From the NCBI GenBank assembly GCA_040877875.1, contig JBBDNC010000010.1, forward strand, positions 1 to 42,010: a DNA stretch of 42,010 bases. The letters are read 5' to 3'. Shown one piece after another: positions 1 to 7,792 of the stretch. Made by a program: the position numbers and the translations under genes. The DNA is from JBBDNC01 sp040877875 (GTDB taxonomy: Bacteria; Bacteroidota; Rhodothermia; Balneolales; Balneolaceae). Every line of letters begins with the position of its first letter. Positions within the stretch are counted from its first letter, which is position 1. The notes under the pieces were generated by a model. That model was not told the DNA's origin, ran no database searches, and saw only the letters and a list, made by a program, of their open reading frames with translations.

Positions 1-2
1 AG

Positions 3-51
3 GCCGCTTGAAAGTGACTTAACCCACTGTCCATTTTTTTGTTGCAATTCC
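3..51 (+). repeat. Left copy of direct repeat flanking the N-ATPase operon
   Basis: This stretch aligns with 7247-7292 at about 41 of 49 aligned columns, counting three gap columns. Both copies begin with two Ala codons and a TGA stop, then share actgtcc, a T-run and the block gttg(c/t)aattcc. The longer copy on the right has a short open frame ending ELLKQKQAA before the stop, so the unit looks like the 3' tail of a mobile-element gene plus its terminal sequence. The family was not identified. Both copies lie in the same orientation on either side of the ATPase operon. Confidence 0.6.
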
Positions 52-83
52 ATATGGCGTTAGTGAAAAAAGTATGCCCTAAA

Positions 84-127
84 AACCCAGCTGGAAATGG
101 GTTGGGGATTACCGGTTGAAAAACCGG
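84..127. other. Two small hairpins downstream of atpG
   Basis: Two adjacent perfect 6-bp stems occur: aaccca (84-89) with tgggtt (98-103), and ccggtt (112-117) with aaccgg (122-127). They lie about 95 bases beyond the end of atpG and could end the ATPase transcript. On the minus strand there is no U-run directly after either stem, so a rho-independent terminator call would be weak. I see nothing else in positions 52-220. Confidence 0.35.
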
Positions 128-220
128 GGTTATTATTTCATTACCGGGTAATTTCTTTTTGGTACATAGACATTCTTTTTCTGGTCAATCACCAACATCT
201 GCTACAAATCGGATTTGCTG

Positions 221-1096
221 TTATTTAACCGATTCAAATCCAGCCATGATATCCAGCAGTTCCCCTGTAATAGATGCCTGGCGTTCATGCGTAAACTCCC
301 TGCTGAGTTCGTAAAGCCGTTCATCAATCTTAACTTCAGCGCGCTGCATGGCAGACAACCGGCTGCTGTATTCTGCGGCGAGAGATTCTGCAACCACTCT
401 GTATAACGAAACAAACAAATATTGCCTAAGCAAAGACATAAAGAGTGTATTGGAATCGATCGTGTATGTCGGCAGGTTATTGGTTGGCCATTCTTTTTCC
501 CGGAGACGCTCCAGCCATGATTTATCCAGTGGCAAGAGGTTGTGAGTTACAGATTCATACCCTTTCATGGAAACCGGTTGATGATGAAATACCTTTACCG
601 AGCGGATATTATCCTCAGATTGCCAATTCTCGATGGCCGATAAAAGGTCAAGTACAAGTTTATTTATTCCATTTACCGAACCAGGCATCTGAAAGATCCG
701 GTCGGCATGAAGCTTGTGTTGTTCCATATATCCTGAAAGTCGCTCACCCAACACAAAAATGCGTGAATTATCCAGTTTCTTTTTATCATTTTCTTCCAAA
801 ACATAAGAGAGAATGGATTCATCAAACGGGCCGCAAAGTGCTTGTCCCGACCCCAAAACGATGATACCTGCAGAAGTACGGTCATCAGTTGTGAAAAAAG
901 GCTTAACCTCACTAAAAGTTTCTTTCAAAACAATCTGTAAACCCAGTTCAAGTGTATTGTAATATTCACCGATTGATTCCACAGACTTCTCAAACTGGTT
1001 GATTTCGACTGCAGCCATCACTTTCATCGTACGTACAATCGACTGAATTTCTTCTGCATTTTTAATTTTCCGCTGCAGCATTTCTAGTTTTTGCAT
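221..1096 (-). CDS. atpG: N-ATPase gamma subunit
   Basis: This is the central rotor stalk of F1, which couples c-ring rotation to the alpha3beta3 head. The protein has 291 residues. Its N-terminal helix (KLEMLQRKIKNAEEIQSIVR, residues 3-22) and the C-terminal pairing helix rich in RxSAMQRAEVKIDE-type residues are the expected gamma coiled coil. The middle Rossmann-like part is diverged from housekeeping gamma subunits, as is usual for the N-type enzyme. It is the last gene of the operon and begins 3 bases after atpA stops, so the two are probably translationally coupled. Assignment rests on position in the DCQRBEFAG order plus the terminal helices. Confidence 0.88.
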   Translation of the reverse strand: MQKLEMLQRKIKNAEEIQSIVRTMKVMAAVEINQFEKSVESIGEYYNTLELGLQIVLKETFSEVKPFFTTDDRTSAGIIVLGSGQALCGPFDESILSYVLEENDKKKLDNSRIFVLGERLSGYMEQHKLHADRIFQMPGSVNGINKLVLDLLSAIENWQSEDNIRSVKVFHHQPVSMKGYESVTHNLLPLDKSWLERLREKEWPTNNLPTYTIDSNTLFMSLLRQYLFVSLYRVVAESLAAEYSSRLSAMQRAEVKIDERLYELSREFTHERQASITGELLDIMAGFESVK

Positions 1097-1099
1097 TAC

Positions 1100-2623
1100 C
1101 TAATCCTCCCTATTGGATTCTATAGCTTCCCTGGCAACTTTTAATAGCTGTTCCCGATCTTCTTCCGACAGATCATCATTCCAGTCAAGCTGTTTTTTAA
1201 ATTTTCCCGTCTGTTCCTGAACGTTAGTCCTTATCTGTTGCTTCACTTCTTCGATCCTTTCAATGGATATATCATCAAGCATACCGGTTGTTACTGCCAG
1301 TAAAAGGACAATCTGTTCATCAACCTGTAACGGCTCAAACTGTGGCTGTTTAAGAATTTCGCGAATTCGTTTACCCCTCTCAATCAATTTACGTGTTCGC
1401 TCATCCAGGCGGGAACTGAAACGGGAAAAAGCCTCCATCTCTTCAAACTGTGCATAGGAAAGACGAAGTTTTTTCGTCACAGACCGATAGGCAGGAAGCT
1501 GGGCAGCACCTCCCACCCTTGATACAGATTTTCCGGCATCTATAGCCGGTAAAACATCTTTTCTGAACAGTTGAGGTGACAGATAAAGCTGACCGTCTGT
1601 TATAGAAATCAGGTTGGTTGGGATGAAGGCGGAAATATTTTGTGCCTGGGTTTCAATAATCGGCAGGGCCGTAAGTGATCCACCACCAAATTCCGGTTTT
1701 AATCTCGTTGACCGTTCAAGCAGTCTCGAATGTATATAAAATATATCACCAGGATAGGCTTCCCGCCCGGGCGGACGCCGCAGCAGTAGTGCCAATTCAC
1801 GGTAAGCCCTTGCATGCCAGGTCAGATCATCATAAACAATGAGAACATCTCTTCCCCTGTCCATAAAATACTCCCCTATGCTGGTTGCCGCATATGGAGC
1901 TATATACTGCAATCCGACCGGATCTTCACTTCCGGAAGATACAACAATAGAGTAGTCCATTGCATCCTTGTTCCGCAGATCCGCAATAACACGGGCAACG
2001 GCTGCCTTTTGCTTCCCAATTCCACAGTAGATACAGATTACATCTTTATCGTGCTGGTTAATTATCGTGTCTACCGCAATGGCGGTTTTACCGGTCTGGC
2101 GGTCACCGAGTATCAGTTCTCGCTGTCCCCGGCCAATAGGAAACAGTGCATCAATTGTCATGATACCAGTTTGAAGCGGGGATTCTACAGGTGCACGATG
2201 CATTATGGGAGGAGCGGTTCTTTCAATCGGCAGCTTATCATTTGTGATAATCTTCCTGCCACCATCGAGGGGGCGTCCAATGGGATCTATGATCCTGCCA
2301 AGCAGAGATTCACCAACAGGTACGTTAACAATGGTCCCCGTCCGGAATACTTCATCACCGGCATCAATATTTTTTTTCTCATCCAGCAGTATGATCCCTA
2401 TTTCATTTTCATCCAGGTTATAAACCAAACCGGGTATACCATTCGAAAAATAGACCAGTTCGTCAGTACCGGCATCCGGGAGTCCCTTAATCCTGACAAA
2501 TCCCTCCCCCACGGAAGTCACTATACCAAATTCACGAAGATGCAGATTGATTTTTTTATCCAGAGCCCTGTCAAGTGAATCAAGCGTTTTATCTACAACC
2601 GATATGAGCGAAGGGTTTTTCAT
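1100..2623 (-). CDS. atpA: N-ATPase alpha subunit
   Basis: Non-catalytic nucleotide-binding subunit of the F1 head. The 507-residue protein has the P-loop GDRQTGKT at residues 173-180, preceded by the family block GIMTIDALFPIGRGQRELI. The later arginine-finger region SVSRVGGAAQLPAYRSVTKKL is present. Its ATG overlaps the atpF stop by 4 bases (2620-2623), a typical translational-coupling junction. The order atpF-atpA-atpG with no atpH between atpF and atpA is the arrangement of N-ATPases, not of the housekeeping F-ATPase. No frameshift or lost motif is visible. Confidence 0.95.
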   Translation of the reverse strand: MKNPSLISVVDKTLDSLDRALDKKINLHLREFGIVTSVGEGFVRIKGLPDAGTDELVYFSNGIPGLVYNLDENEIGIILLDEKKNIDAGDEVFRTGTIVNVPVGESLLGRIIDPIGRPLDGGRKIITNDKLPIERTAPPIMHRAPVESPLQTGIMTIDALFPIGRGQRELILGDRQTGKTAIAVDTIINQHDKDVICIYCGIGKQKAAVARVIADLRNKDAMDYSIVVSSGSEDPVGLQYIAPYAATSIGEYFMDRGRDVLIVYDDLTWHARAYRELALLLRRPPGREAYPGDIFYIHSRLLERSTRLKPEFGGGSLTALPIIETQAQNISAFIPTNLISITDGQLYLSPQLFRKDVLPAIDAGKSVSRVGGAAQLPAYRSVTKKLRLSYAQFEEMEAFSRFSSRLDERTRKLIERGKRIREILKQPQFEPLQVDEQIVLLLAVTTGMLDDISIERIEEVKQQIRTNVQEQTGKFKKQLDWNDDLSEEDREQLLKVAREAIESNRED

Positions 2624-3417
2624 TTGTGAGAAGATTCTGCTGTTTCGGATTCCTTTCCTGAATCAATTTCTGAGTCAATAAAATCTTCCATATCTGTCAA
2701 TAAATCAGCCAGGTAGGACTTCATATTCCACCCTAATTTCCAGCCATTTGAACGTATTTCCAACCCAAATCCCAGTTCTGTATCTGTTTTAAATTGGCAC
2801 TCTATCCCCCCGGAAAAAAGTTCACGAAAAATCTCGGCAACTTTGTTTTTATCCTGTTCCTTCATTTCGAATGCTGTAAGAAACTCAACGTTGCCATTCA
2901 TTGCAGTTTTGGCAATCCTTTCTTTTTCTTCGGGATCCATTTGTTCAAGTTTTCCGAGAAATATTTTCAAAGCCTGTTCTTCAAGCTTTCCATCAGCCAA
3001 ATCCTTTATGATTCTTTCGACAGCACTCACAATTTGTTCAAAAGATTGTTTCTCTAATGCCTCCAGAAATGATCTTTTTTCTGATTTTACACTTTCCTGC
3101 CATTTAGATGCCATTTTTTCGACCTCGGAACGTGCAGTTTGAATCAATTCTTTTTTATACGATTCTGCCTCTTGTTTTGTCTCCTCAAACCACTCTTCTT
3201 TGCGTTCTTCAAGCCGCTCCATTTTACCTCGGTATTCATTTATCATCTCTTCCGCTTCCTCTAGTTTGCATCTCGCTTCTTCAAGACGTGAAGTCACTAT
3301 ATCCTCTCTCTTTTTCATGACATTCAATATAGGTCCGTAAAGAAACTTTTTCAGAAGCCAGATAAGGATCAAAAAGTTGATAATTTGCGCGAAAAATGTG
3401 AACCAATCTATTTGCAC
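2620..3417 (-). CDS. atpF: N-ATPase b subunit, long form
   Basis: Peripheral stalk subunit with 265 residues, well above the roughly 160 of ordinary b subunits. A single N-terminal membrane helix (FFAQIINFLILIWLLKKFLYGP, about residues 8-29) is followed by a long charged coiled coil to about residue 110. A C-terminal region then resembles the delta subunit's role, with a tail of about 25 Asp/Glu/Ser-rich residues. N-ATPase operons are known to lack a separate delta gene and carry an elongated b, and that is what is seen. The start lies 1 base after atpE ends. The delta-like function of the C-terminal half is inferred from length and context. Confidence 0.88.
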   Translation of the reverse strand: MQIDWFTFFAQIINFLILIWLLKKFLYGPILNVMKKREDIVTSRLEEARCKLEEAEEMINEYRGKMERLEERKEEWFEETKQEAESYKKELIQTARSEVEKMASKWQESVKSEKRSFLEALEKQSFEQIVSAVERIIKDLADGKLEEQALKIFLGKLEQMDPEEKERIAKTAMNGNVEFLTAFEMKEQDKNKVAEIFRELFSGGIECQFKTDTELGFGLEIRSNGWKLGWNMKSYLADLLTDMEDFIDSEIDSGKESETAESSHK

Positions 3418-3418
3418 A

Positions 3419-3688
3419 TTAACCTCCTGTTACAAAGTTCCAAAAGGGATTGGCAAATATGATAATCAAAGCTACAACAAAGCAGTAAATTGCTGTTGAT
3501 TCGATCATAGCCAGGCCGACAAATAATGTTCTGGTAATCGTCGGTGATTCATCCGGCTGTTGTGCAAGTGCCGTTAATGCCTGGGCCAGTGCACGGCCTT
3601 CACCAAGTGCCGGGGCAATAGAGCCTACGGCGATAGTCAAGCCTGCAGTAATGATGGATACCATTCCTATGATACTTATACTGTCCAT
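3419..3688 (-). CDS. atpE: N-ATPase c subunit (rotor ring)
   Basis: The 89-residue double-hairpin proteolipid forms the membrane rotor ring. I chose the ATG at 3688 (MDSISIIGMV) because the longer frame upstream overlaps atpB and adds a non-family extension. Helix 1 carries E30 in GSIAPALGEGRALAQAL. The loop QQPDESPTITR (43-53) is typical. Helix 2 carries E63 in ESTAIY (63-68), matching the ESTxIY sodium-ligand pattern of sodium c-rings. A second carboxylate in helix 1 is a hallmark of N-type c subunits. The ion actually used (sodium or proton) cannot be settled from sequence, since N-type rings have been discussed for both. Confidence 0.93.
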   Translation of the reverse strand: MDSISIIGMVSIITAGLTIAVGSIAPALGEGRALAQALTALAQQPDESPTITRTLFVGLAMIESTAIYCFVVALIIIFANPFWNFVTGG

Positions 3689-3692
3689 AATA

Positions 3693-4406
3693 TTAGTCCA
3701 TTTTGTTATTTGTAGTTGGTTGAACGTCAGATTCTGTATCTTTTTTAACACGTGTAGAAGAAGCGATATAAACCATAGCAAGTATTGCAAATACATATGC
3801 CTGGATCACACCGATGAGAAGTCCGAATACCTGCATTATGACAGGAAAAAACAAGGGGGTCAAACTCAATAAAATGGCCACTATCAGGCTTCCGCTCATG
3901 ATGTTTCCAAATAATCTTATTGCAAGTGCAAGTGTCCTCGAAAGCTCACCTATGATATTGAACGGCAGCATCAGTGGAGTAGGCTGCAGGTAATTTTGTA
4001 AATAGCTCTTAAAGCCCTTTGTAGCAATACCGAAAACAGGAACCGCTACAAATACACAACTGGCCAGTGCAGCTGTCGTCGTTAATGAAGCAGTTGGTGA
4101 GTGTACCCCGGGTATGACATTGATAATATTCGATACAACTATAAACAAAAACAGTGTGCCAATAAACGGTAAATAGATTTCCGCTTTCTGCTGAGTCGCC
4201 TCTTCAATCTGATCTGTAATTACTACGACAACGGATTCCAAAAGTGCCTGCCAGCGTGAAATTCCTATTCCGGGTGTCAGGTCGCGGCTCATAAACCAGG
4301 CGGCTACCGGCAGCATCAACATTACAATCCATGAAGAGAGAAGTGTCGCATTCACCTTTATGAAGCCCCATTCCCAGTAGATAATTTGATCGATATTAAA
4401 TTCCAT
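3693..4406 (-). CDS. atpB: N-ATPase a subunit
   Basis: Membrane stator subunit forming the ion half-channels against the c-ring. The 237-residue protein has five to six hydrophobic segments. The invariant arginine is R164 in the motif ELSRTLALAIRLFGNIMSG, and the last helices read LIGVIQAYVFAILAMVYIAS, both diagnostic. It ends 4 bases before the atpE start at 3688 and begins 5 bases downstream of atpR, within the continuous minus-strand operon. The full-length family pattern is present, with a polar C-terminal tail after about residue 215. Confidence 0.95.
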   Translation of the reverse strand: MEFNIDQIIYWEWGFIKVNATLLSSWIVMLMLPVAAWFMSRDLTPGIGISRWQALLESVVVVITDQIEEATQQKAEIYLPFIGTLFLFIVVSNIINVIPGVHSPTASLTTTAALASCVFVAVPVFGIATKGFKSYLQNYLQPTPLMLPFNIIGELSRTLALAIRLFGNIMSGSLIVAILLSLTPLFFPVIMQVFGLLIGVIQAYVFAILAMVYIASSTRVKKDTESDVQPTTNNKMD

Positions 4407-4411
4407 GGAAT

Positions 4412-4696
4412 CTAACCGTAACTTATTTCCCTTGAGTTTTTTGTTCTGGTGATAATGATCTGCCGGGTTATGATAAATGCCGCAAATGCAGTTATCAGGT
4501 AAGACCAGTGATGAATCATGAGATAGTAAAAAGCGATCAGTACGATGGCGTTCCTTGCCAGGAAACTGAACATAAAAAGCAAATACGGCCTGCGTAAACG
4601 TTCGATATATTTAACTGTATACCATAATCCCCCGAAGTATATAATACTGAGAGCTATGCCAGTTATCACTGAAAATAAAATGATGAAAAGGTTCAT
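4412..4696 (-). CDS. atpR: N-ATPase small membrane protein AtpR
   Basis: This 94-residue hydrophobic protein has three predicted membrane segments (about 3-25, 39-60 and 66-82). AtpR is found only in N-ATPase operons, immediately upstream of atpB, and is proposed to help assemble the c-ring. Conserved membrane arginines are part of that proposal; R48 (FLARNA) and R78 (ITRQ) are candidates here. The gene starts 1 base after atpQ ends. Identification depends on position and topology because the family is short and variable. Confidence 0.82.
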   Translation of the reverse strand: MNLFIILFSVITGIALSIIYFGGLWYTVKYIERLRRPYLLFMFSFLARNAIVLIAFYYLMIHHWSYLITAFAAFIITRQIIITRTKNSREISYG

Positions 4697-4697
4697 A

Positions 4698-4994
4698 TCA
4701 TTTTTCCTCCGATTCTCTTTTTACCCAAAACCAGGCATTCAAACATCCAAGAAATATTCCTATGATCAACATCATCAGTGTCCATGAATATTGACTTTTA
4801 AAATTAGTATCTATCCAAATTCCTGCCACCAGAAATAACAGGGTTGGAATAGCCACCGACCACCCAACCAGCCCAAACATTCCGAGTCCGTACCAAAGTC
4901 CTTTTTGGCTCTCATTACGGGCGCGAATTTTCCGTGAAGACTTCTTCCTGATTTTATCCGCAAATTCATCGGTTCTGTTATTTTCTTCAGCCAT
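4698..4994 (-). CDS. atpQ: N-ATPase AtpQ (AtpI-like) membrane protein
   Basis: This 98-residue protein has a basic, charged N-terminus (about residues 1-30) followed by two membrane helices: GLGMFGLVGWSVAIPTLLFLVAGIWID at about 36-62, and MMLIIGIFLGCLNAWFWV at about 74-91. That is the AtpI fold: two transmembrane segments with the GxWxDxxF-like turn. AtpI-type proteins assist c-ring assembly, and in N-ATPase operons the equivalent is called AtpQ and sits between atpC and atpR, as here. It begins 5 bases after atpC stops. Confidence 0.82.
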   Translation of the reverse strand: MAEENNRTDEFADKIRKKSSRKIRARNESQKGLWYGLGMFGLVGWSVAIPTLLFLVAGIWIDTNFKSQYSWTLMMLIIGIFLGCLNAWFWVKRESEEK

Positions 4995-4999
4995 TACGC

Positions 5000-5401
5000 T
5001 TAATATTCTCTGTCCATTTCCATAAAATGAAGCAGCAGGTCTGCTTCCATTCCTTTCATTACAATATCAGTTGCCTTGTTCATTGCTTCCGTCCTATGAA
5101 ATTGTTTGCGTACAGCCTGTTCCAGTTTTGATAAATCCGTTCCCTCCACTCCATTAAGTACCGATACCATCACCAGATCTCCACATTTTACCAGTATACC
5201 TTCATCAACAGCGATATAGTACTCTTTTTCTTCCGTTTGATATTGCAGAATTCCAGACCTCAAAGCTGATACAAAATCAATATGCTTCGGTTTGATACAA
5301 AATGATCCATTCACACCTTCAGCAATTACTTTATCTACCGTTTCCCTGACAAGAATTCGTTCAGGCTCCATCACTTTGAGTTGCAGATTTCTTCTGTTCA
5401 T
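5000..5401 (-). CDS. atpC: N-ATPase epsilon subunit
   Basis: Rotor stalk subunit of 133 residues. The N-terminal beta-sandwich is recognisable: LQLKVMEPERILVRETVDKV, then a GSFCIKPKHIDFVSAL stretch equivalent to the family GxFGILPxHxPxxxxL block. A shorter helical C-terminus runs from about residue 88. The start codon overlaps the atpD stop by 4 bases (5398-5401), the usual coupled junction. Placement of atpC directly after atpD at the front of the operon, rather than at the end, is a defining feature of N-ATPases. Confidence 0.9.
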   Translation of the reverse strand: MNRRNLQLKVMEPERILVRETVDKVIAEGVNGSFCIKPKHIDFVSALRSGILQYQTEEKEYYIAVDEGILVKCGDLVMVSVLNGVEGTDLSKLEQAVRKQFHRTEAMNKATDIVMKGMEADLLLHFMEMDREY

Positions 5402-6828
5402 TTTTTCTCCACTTCATCTATATTTCCAACCATGAACAGATTCTGTTCCGGAACGTCATCGAATTCACCGTCCAAAATACGTTCACACCCGGATATCATT
5501 TCCTCAATATCCACGATTTTACCTTCTATTCCTGTAAATTGTTCAGTAACTGAAAATGGCTGGGTAAAAAACCTTTCCAATCTCCTTGCCCTGTTTACAA
5601 TTTTTTGATCTTCAACAGAAAGCTCCTCCATTCCCAGCATGGATATAATATCTTTCAGGTCTTCAAAATGTGCCAGTGTCTCTTTAACCTCTTGTGCAAC
5701 CCTGTAGTGCCGGTCACCGACAATGTGACGCGACAACATTTTTGAACCGGATTTTAACAGGTCAATTGCCGGGTACAAACCCTGGCTGGCTCTTTCTCTC
5801 GAGAGGACAATGAATGATGAAAGATGTGAGAATGTATGAGTTACAGCCGGATCGGTAAAATCATCTGCCGGCACATAAACAGCCTGAATAGAGGTGATAG
5901 CCCCACTTTTAGTATTGCAGATTCGTTCCTGTAATTCAGCCAGTTCGCTCCCCAGTGTCGGCTGATATCCCAATCTTGAAGTTACCTTGCCCATAAGGCC
6001 CGACACTTCCGATCCTGCCTGTACAAACCGGAAGATGTTGTCGATGAGGAGCAAAACATCCCTGCGCTGATTATCGCGAAAATATTCAGCAATAGTCAGG
6101 GCTGTTTGTCCAACCCGAAACCGGGCCCCCGGCGGTTCATTCATTTGCCCAAACACCATAATTGTATTATCCAGCACACCAGCTTCACTGATTTCGCGAT
6201 ATAACTCTTCGGCTTCACGGCATCGTTCTCCGATTCCACAAAAAAGGCTGATCCCTTCATGTTTCTTTACCATATTCCGGATCATCTCCATAATGAGAAC
6301 AGTTTTTCCAACACCAGCGCCACCAAATAACCCGGCTTTACCTCCCCGTTCAAGCGGAGACAGCAAATCGATTGCTTTGATTCCCGTAACCAATACCTCC
6401 TGTCCGGTCTCCTGCTCAGATAGTGGAATCCGTGGTTGAAAAATCGCGCGCATCTCCTCACTATCTATTTCACCCTTATCATCTATAGGCTCACCAAACA
6501 TATTCATCACACGTCCCTGGAGCCCGGTTCCGACTGGAATTTCAAGAGGCCGGCCGGTATCTGTCACCTGAACACCTCTCTGTAATCCCTGAGTGGGCAT
6601 CAGTGCCAAAACCCTTACTGTTTTATCATTCAAATGAGCAGTTACTTCAGCTATTACAGGTGGAGAACTTAATATCACTAGTTTAGTCTGAAGCTCGGGT
6701 AAATGATTTTCGAACTGTACATCTATCACGCTGCCACGCACCGAAAGTACCCGTCCGGTATTCTTCGTATTAATATTTCGTTTCTCCTCATTTTGACTTT
6801 TATTCATAATTAGTTTGTTATCAGACAT
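5398..6828 (-). CDS. atpD: N-ATPase beta subunit (catalytic)
   Basis: Catalytic subunit of the F1 head, 476 residues. The P-loop GGAGVGKT is at residues 169-176, followed by the VLLLIDNIFRFVQAGSEVS catalytic block, the SRLGYQPTLGSE region, and an EELSVED version of the DELSEED lever. The first 24 residues are polar and lack family similarity, so translation could instead begin at M8, but no ribosome-binding site decides it. As the first gene of the operon it follows about 960 bases of intergenic, mobile-element-like DNA. All nine downstream genes are packed within a few bases of each other, so transcription probably starts just upstream of here. Confidence 0.95.
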   Translation of the reverse strand: MSDNKLIMNKSQNEEKRNINTKNTGRVLSVRGSVIDVQFENHLPELQTKLVILSSPPVIAEVTAHLNDKTVRVLALMPTQGLQRGVQVTDTGRPLEIPVGTGLQGRVMNMFGEPIDDKGEIDSEEMRAIFQPRIPLSEQETGQEVLVTGIKAIDLLSPLERGGKAGLFGGAGVGKTVLIMEMIRNMVKKHEGISLFCGIGERCREAEELYREISEAGVLDNTIMVFGQMNEPPGARFRVGQTALTIAEYFRDNQRRDVLLLIDNIFRFVQAGSEVSGLMGKVTSRLGYQPTLGSELAELQERICNTKSGAITSIQAVYVPADDFTDPAVTHTFSHLSSFIVLSRERASQGLYPAIDLLKSGSKMLSRHIVGDRHYRVAQEVKETLAHFEDLKDIISMLGMEELSVEDQKIVNRARRLERFFTQPFSVTEQFTGIEGKIVDIEEMISGCERILDGEFDDVPEQNLFMVGNIDEVEKK

Positions 6829-6860
6829 AAAACCTGTTCTGAAGATTTCATGTATTAGTT

Positions 6861-7110
6861 ATTGTACATAACGGCCCAGCGCTTAAGCGGCAGGCAAATA
6901 ATTGTTGAATAATTCAGTAACGAACTTATAGGCTAATAGTGAATTTTTAGTAATAAACGGCGAGGCCTGTCCGACTTGAAGCGCTTTGTGTACGCCCGGC
7001 ATGGGCATGAACGAATGAGGTGAAAGTCCTCTATGGTTGTGAGATCATCAAATTAACCGGAAAAAGCTACTGCATGGATAACAGAAAAACCATTTTTGAA
7101 AATACCGACA
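6861..7110 (+). ncRNA. Possible group II intron 5'-domain remnant
   Basis: The plus strand carries the sequence cgcccggcatgggcat (6982-6997) followed by the stem-loop gaggtgaaagtcctc and then tatggttgtgagatc. From memory these blocks, especially the GUGAAAGUC loop closed by a GAGG/CCUC stem, resemble domain I of bacterial group II introns. No reverse transcriptase and no domain V or VI hairpin is visible downstream, so at most it is a 5' fragment. A covariance-model scan with the Rfam group-II families would decide it. Boundaries are approximate. Confidence 0.35.
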
Positions 7111-7207
7111 AAACACCTAACCTGATTCTGACTCCAAAACATGTATCCTTATTTTCCATTTTTCCTACATCACTAATTTACGAAAAACAAGCAAATTAGT
7201 TTTCAGG

Positions 7208-7255
7208 TAACAGGCTGAAGTCGAAGAATTACTGAAACAAAAACAAGCTGCTTGA
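7208..7255 (+). pseudogene. Tail of a decayed mobile-element gene
   Basis: After an in-frame TAA at 7208-7210 there is a short frame reading QAEVEELLKQKQAA and ending at the TGA 7253-7255. The last codons match the two Ala codons and stop at the left window edge (3-11), and the sequence after the stop is also shared. This suggests the 3' end of a transposase or similar gene whose upstream part is lost here. The peptide is too short to assign to an IS family. Confidence 0.35.
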
Positions 7256-7292
7256 ATGAGGTAACCTACTGTCCTTTTTTTGTTGTAATTCC
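7247..7292 (+). repeat. Right copy of direct repeat flanking the N-ATPase operon
   Basis: Counterpart of 3-51 in the same orientation. Shared elements are gc(t/c)gcttgaa, the TGA stop inside it, actgtcc, seven Ts and gttg(t/c)aattcc. There are five mismatches and three single-base gaps. With the left copy it brackets about 7.2 kb containing only the N-ATPase operon and the intron-like remnant. Confidence 0.6.
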
Positions 7293-7397
7293 ACTGCTCA
7301 TAACAGATTCCTCCAAAGGATGAGTTAAGGATGAATCAGATAAAGTACCTTACTCCTCACAAATCTGTTAGTCAGAGATCTTACTAAAGAAGGGCCT

Positions 7398-7526
7398 ACC
7401 GCGAAGCGGTTTAGTTCAACATAGTATTATCCCCAAAACTGCCTATCACCTAATTAATAAAATGCCCCCTGAAATCCAACCCGGGTCTTCGCCTGCGGCG
7501 AAAACCGTCCCCTCTCAAGAGGGGAC
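7398..7526. repeat. Cluster of short perfect hairpins (REP-like)
   Basis: Three perfect stem-loops occur within 130 bases: accgc-gaa-gcggt (7398-7410), ttcgcc-tgc-ggcgaa (7488-7502) and gtcccctctcaagaggggac (7507-7526). The last two are separated by four bases. Such GC-rich palindromes between genes are typical of interspersed REP-like repeats or of terminators. No gene ends close enough upstream on either strand to need a terminator here. Confidence 0.5.
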
Positions 7527-7792
7527 ATAATGGATTTACAAGTAAATACCTTGATAATTTGTAATCAGTTATATTTGTAAATTCGTTATCGAACCTCGTG
7601 AATTTCAGATGCGGGAGTGAGTTTAATAGTTATGTCAGAATTTTTCGTAGAACTTTCAAAACTGCTTGATCCGACGAATACTGGCGGGGAATTACCTGAT
7701 CCCGGAACCGGATACCGGGCATATCGGGATGGAGCAGAATGAAACTCCAAAGCTCAACGTTCATTTAATTACAATTTTTCAGCTTTGCAATT

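Larger units (their letters stand above)
6829..7792. other. Gene-poor accessory spacer between atpD and the SDR gene
   Basis: No convincing protein-coding gene lies in these 964 bases. From left to right it holds the presumed atpD promoter region, a group II intron-like RNA remnant (about 6861-7110), the right copy of the operon-flanking repeat (7247-7292), and a set of short perfect hairpins (7398-7526). The final stretch upstream of the SDR start has the weak arms atcccg/cgggat. The mixture reads as a landing zone for mobile DNA. Confidence 0.6.

Noticed and set aside
1814..2578. 254-codon plus-strand open frame opposite atpA
   Set aside because: It lies wholly antisense to atpA, which has all family motifs; the translated product shows no domain.
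3419..3796. 125-residue form of the c subunit starting at 3796
   Set aside because: The extra 36 residues overlap atpB and do not fit the family; the ATG at 3688 gives a normal 89-residue c subunit.
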